Part shown: positions 6,549-8,380 of the stretch, piece after piece
Layout: each line of letters opens with the position of its first letter
Numbering within the stretch: position 1 is the first letter of the stretch
From: an uncultured Clostridia bacterium
GTDB taxonomy: Bacteria; Bacillota; Clostridia; Christensenellales; Borkfalkiaceae
DNA: 8,380 bases
Reading direction: 5' to 3'
NCBI GenBank assembly: GCA_947581885.1
Contig: CANPWF010000069.1
Location: 1 to 8,380 of the forward strand
Notes under the pieces: generated by a model
Told to the model about the DNA's origin: nothing
Databases searched by the model: none
The model's input: the letters and a program-made list of their open reading frames with translations, nothing else
Position numbers and translations under genes: made by a program

Positions 6549-8048
6549 TCAGGCAAAGTAGCGGGATTTTTCGGGCGCCGTTGCGGGCATCTCCGAGGTG
6601 CCCGTCTGGTTGGGCTCTGCATAGCGGGAGAACAGTTGACGGAACTGCCATGCGGCATCCCCCAAATAGCTCCCCGCATGGAATTCGACGATGAAGCCCT
6701 CTTTGTCGATGACGATGGTCGTCGGGGTGGATTGTGTTCCGAGGGCAAGGAAGATGTCGTCCCCTACGTCGCACTTTGCGCAGACGTTGAACGTGAGGCC
6801 GTGTGCGCCGATAACGTCGTCTCGGATCCTTTGCACCGAATCCGACTGCGTATCGATGGCGACGATCGCAATGTTCTCCGAGAACGCCGCATAGGCATTC
6901 TGCATGCCCGTGAACTCGTTCTGGCAGGGCTGGCAATCGGCATAGAAGTACGTCAATACGACGATGTCTTTTGTTTGAAGCAGTTCGGAGAGAGTCAATT
7001 TCGTTTCGTTGATATCCGTCACCGTGAAATCGTGCATCACCGAACCCGTCTTGTAGGTGCCGAGCGGACCGCTCGCTGCGGGTTGCAATTCCCCCCTCAC
7101 CGTGATGTCAAGGGAAGGGCGTTGCGCACTAACAGAGGCCATAGGGACGGTTACGCCCGCGGGCAGGTTGGAAAATGCGATCGTATAAGTTTCGGGAAGA
7201 AGATCGATCGTGGCACTGCCGCCCTTGAACGTCACCGTCCCCGCGGGGTCTCCGTTGCTTTTCTTCACCGTCCCCGTAAGGTCGAGGAAGTTGCAAAGCG
7301 ACTTTTTCTCGTTGTTTCGGACAAGGCGGAACTCATAGGTGATCGGCGTATTCGCTTCGAGTTGGGGAATGGTAACGTCCGAGCCCTCGATCTTTTCGCC
7401 GCAAATGGAGCACTTGTAATATTTGGAGCCCGCAGAATCGAAGCTGGGTTCGCTTACATAGACGACTTCGCCGCGCTCATGCCCGTGGGCAGGCACGGTA
7501 ACATCGCGCGTTTCCCCGCAGCCTTCCCGCTCGCAAGTTTCATGCATAAGGCCGTCCTCGGTGCAGGTCGCATCCCGTTCGATGCTATCGATCGCCCAAG
7601 CGTGCCCGAGCGGGGATTCGGTCACCGTCGTCGTCACCGAACAGCGCGTGCACTTGACTTCCACCAAGGCTTCCTCCGTACAGGTCGCGGCGCGGACCAC
7701 CTTTCCTGTTCTGCGGAAATTGTGTTCGTCGTTGACGGGGAGTTTGTTCGTCGCGGAAGTGCCGCAACGCGAGCAGTGCTGGATCGCCTCGCCTTCTCTC
7801 GCGCAGGTTGCGGGCCTGATTTCGCGGTCGGTGACCCAATCGTGCCCGAGGGCGGGATCCCCTTCCGCTTTCGTCTTTTTGCCGCAGATCGTGCAAACGC
7901 CCTGTTTGGTGCCCGCGCTTTCGCAGGTGGGCTCGGTGAGCGTCGTCCATTCGTAATTATGTTCGTGCCGCGCAGTGCATGCGGAAAACGCGACGCATCC
8001 GATCATCGCAAACGCCGCGATCGCCGAGACAATACGGAATCTTTTCAT
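6549..8048 (-). CDS. Lipoprotein with five CxxC repeats and C-terminal TlpA-like redoxin domain
   Basis: This 499-residue exported protein starts with a basic, hydrophobic signal ending FSAC, with C24 the probable lipidated cysteine; F at -3 is unusual for a lipobox. Residues ~29-230 hold five tandem Cys repeats. Residues ~235-322 look like a small prealbumin-like beta domain (GSATIDLLPETYTIAFSNLP). Residues ~325-475 form a TlpA/ResA/AhpC-TSA-like thioredoxin fold with active site DCQPC (371-375), where Asp replaces the usual Trp, cis-Pro P442 in STPTTIVID, and a second CxxC (C423/C426) absent from standard TlpA. Such domains reduce or isomerise disulfides or act on peroxides at the cell surface; which applies here is unknown. 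It is the first gene of the operon, downstream of a strong SigA-type promoter, with GGAGGG before the ATG. The partner thioredoxin is likely the fused one encoded at 897-2606. Confidence 0.86.
   Translation of the reverse strand: MKRFRIVSAIAAFAMIGCVAFSACTARHEHNYEWTTLTEPTCESAGTKQGVCTICGKKTKAEGDPALGHDWVTDREIRPATCAREGEAIQHCSRCGTSATNKLPVNDEHNFRRTGKVVRAATCTEEALVEVKCTRCSVTTTVTESPLGHAWAIDSIERDATCTEDGLMHETCEREGCGETRDVTVPAHGHERGEVVYVSEPSFDSAGSKYYKCSICGEKIEGSDVTIPQLEANTPITYEFRLVRNNEKKSLCNFLDLTGTVKKSNGDPAGTVTFKGGSATIDLLPETYTIAFSNLPAGVTVPMASVSAQRPSLDITVRGELQPAASGPLGTYKTGSVMHDFTVTDINETKLTLSELLQTKDIVVLTYFYADCQPCQNEFTGMQNAYAAFSENIAIVAIDTQSDSVQRIRDDVIGAHGLTFNVCAKCDVGDDIFLALGTQSTPTTIVIDKEGFIVEFHAGSYLGDAAWQFRQLFSRYAEPNQTGTSEMPATAPEKSRYFA
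7359..7961 (-). repeat. Protein-level tandem repeats (five) inside the redoxin lipoprotein
   Basis: Five units of about 40 residues follow the pattern GH-x-W ... TC-x-x-x-G ... C-x-x-C-G. TC/CxxC cysteines are C42/C52/C55, C82/C92/C95, C123/C133/C136, C162/C172/C177 (CX4C here) and, lacking the first Cys, C213/C216. GH or EH motifs mark the boundaries. This repeat is widespread in secreted clostridial proteins. The Cys pairs may bind a metal or form disulfides. The units have diverged at DNA level, so recent amplification is unlikely. Confidence 0.75.
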
Positions 8049-8230
8049 ACTCCCTCCGTGCCGCTCAATGGTAAGCGGCTCTTCGCTATTTTGCCCGTTT
8101 TATACGGTTATGCGAAAATTTTGCTCCCGTCCTCTTCCCGCCTTGCTCTAAAATGCGAGCTTCCTAACCGACTTATCAGCCACAAACGGGGGGAAGAGAC
8201 CTCTTTATCCCTTTATATCGGGAGCATCTA
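8049..8230 (-). promoter_or_regulatory. Long untranslated leader of the redox operon (~180 nt)
   Basis: Between the predicted start near 8230 and the ATG at 8048 the transcript carries about 180 nt with no supported gene. Visible structure: a short stem AAGA/TCTT inside a GGG/CCC pair around 8188-8208, a GCTC/GAGC stem at 8160-8145, a second copy of the promoter -10 region (8082-8101), and a strong hairpin at 8060-8079 next to the Shine-Dalgarno. I could not match it to a known riboswitch class, and no terminator-type U run is present. Post-transcriptional control is possible but only inferred. Confidence 0.35.
8051..8079 (-). promoter_or_regulatory. Hairpin abutting the ribosome binding site of the first gene
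   Basis: On the minus strand GCCGCT (8079-8074) and AGCGGC (8065-8060) form a perfect 6-bp stem with an 8-nt loop. It ends two bases before GGAGGGA (8057-8051), the Shine-Dalgarno for the ATG at 8048. It leaves the site itself free, so it may stabilise the mRNA 5' region or position the ribosome rather than block it. No U run follows, so it is not a terminator. Confidence 0.45.
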
Positions 8231-8250
8231 TTCCCTATTTTACCCGTTTG
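8082..8250. repeat. Spaced direct repeat containing the promoter -10 region
   Basis: On the + strand TTCGCTATTTTGCCCGTTTT (8082-8101) and TTCCCTATTTTACCCGTTTG (8231-8250) agree at 17 of 20 positions. The second copy contains the complement of the TAAAAT -10 box. The first lies in the leader, just upstream of the RBS hairpin, and has CAAAAT in place of TAAAAT and no good -35 box 17 nt away (TTCGCA). It may be a duplicated operator or a decayed second promoter. Confidence 0.5.
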
Positions 8251-8265
8251 CGGGGAAAAAGTCAA
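8237..8265 (-). promoter_or_regulatory. SigA-type promoter of the four-gene redox operon
   Basis: The minus strand reads TTGACT (8265-8260), exactly 17 nt, then TAAAAT (8242-8237): five of six matches to each SigA hexamer at the optimal spacing. Transcription would start near 8230 and run into the gene starting at 8048. No other promoter of similar quality is seen upstream of any of the four genes, and the gaps between them are too short for one, so this probably drives all of them and possibly sigK. Confidence 0.75.
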
Positions 8266-8378
8266 GCAAGAGCCCTATCCTTTTGCATATTTTCACCGTT
8301 CCCTCGCAATTTTTTCGCGGGGGAGGGCGAAATGCCGCGGTCGGCGATGTATTTCACGTGCCGCTCTGCCCGTCCCGA
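8262..8378 (-). CDS. Possible 3' end of an upstream gene, cut by the window edge
   Basis: One minus frame is open from the window edge to a TGA at 8264-8262. It encodes 38 residues, including RHVKYIADRGISPSPAKK. The first half has G/C-ending codons like the neighbouring genes (CAC GTG, TAC ATC GCC GAC CGC GGC), while the last dozen codons do not. The stop overlaps the -35 box of the operon promoter. No ribosome binding site precedes the internal GTG at 8357. It may be a real C-terminus, a pseudogene remnant, or chance; the protein family is not recognised. Confidence 0.22.
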   Translation of the reverse strand, partial: SGRAERHVKYIADRGISPSPAKKLRGNGENMQKDRALA

Positions 8379-8380
8379 CC

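Noticed and set aside
8088..8116. Second tandem promoter in the leader (TTCGCA-17-CAAAAT)
   Set aside because: The -35 matches at only three of six positions and the -10 begins with C, so it is kept only as part of the duplicated motif.
8111..8125. Possible CodY-like box (AATTTTC followed by a partial half) around GCGAAAATTTTGC
   Set aside because: Only about 10 of 15 consensus positions match and the palindrome is imperfect; chance is likely in this A+T-richer stretch.
8049..8230. Known riboswitch in the leader (checked by eye for SAM, cobalamin, FMN, THF, c-di-GMP and fluoride core motifs)
   Set aside because: None of the conserved core strings was found.
8281..8325. Terminator of an upstream minus-strand gene (CCCTC...GAGGG with an A/T-rich loop)
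   Set aside because: The stem needs a four-base bulge, has no following U run on the minus strand, and overlaps a frame that may be coding.

Overview
The window looks like chromosomal DNA from an uncultured, GC-rich member of the Clostridia (Firmicutes), probably gut-associated. The grounds are a SigK-family sporulation sigma factor, AAGGAGG-type ribosome binding sites, lipoproteins with clostridial surface repeats (GH...TC...CxxC repeats, a Flg_new/InlB-type repeat), and a C-terminal CLECIGIG tail known from clostridial CXXC proteins. Genus cannot be resolved from sequence alone.

All five supported complete genes lie on the minus strand, so the transcriptional order runs from high to low coordinates. 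At 8049-8380 there is a gene-poor, more A+T-rich stretch with a near-consensus housekeeping promoter (TTGACT-17-TAAAAT), a leader of about 180 nt, a near-duplicate of the -10 region, a hairpin just upstream of the first Shine-Dalgarno, and possibly the tail of another gene. Four tightly packed genes follow with gaps of 15, 3 and 9 nt: a lipoprotein with five CxxC repeats and a TlpA-like redoxin domain (6549-8048); a 1038-residue beta-rich repeat lipoprotein (3417-6533); a five-helix membrane protein ending in an exposed CLEC motif (2616-3413); and a NapH-type membrane polyferredoxin fused to a TlpA-type thioredoxin (897-2606). After 57 nt comes an uninterrupted sigK-like gene (138-839) with its own SigK-like promoter candidate. 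The last 137 nt hold strong inverted and direct repeats and a weak terminator.

My reading (inference) is that the four-gene operon encodes a transmembrane thiol-redox relay. Cytosolic electrons would enter the ferredoxin domain, cross the membrane through CX3CP cysteine clusters and/or the CLEC protein, and reduce the external thioredoxin domain. That domain would in turn serve the redoxin lipoprotein and possibly other surface proteins. This would be a DsbD/CcdA-like job done without a CcdA/DsbD-type membrane protein. The physiological substrate is not visible from the sequence.
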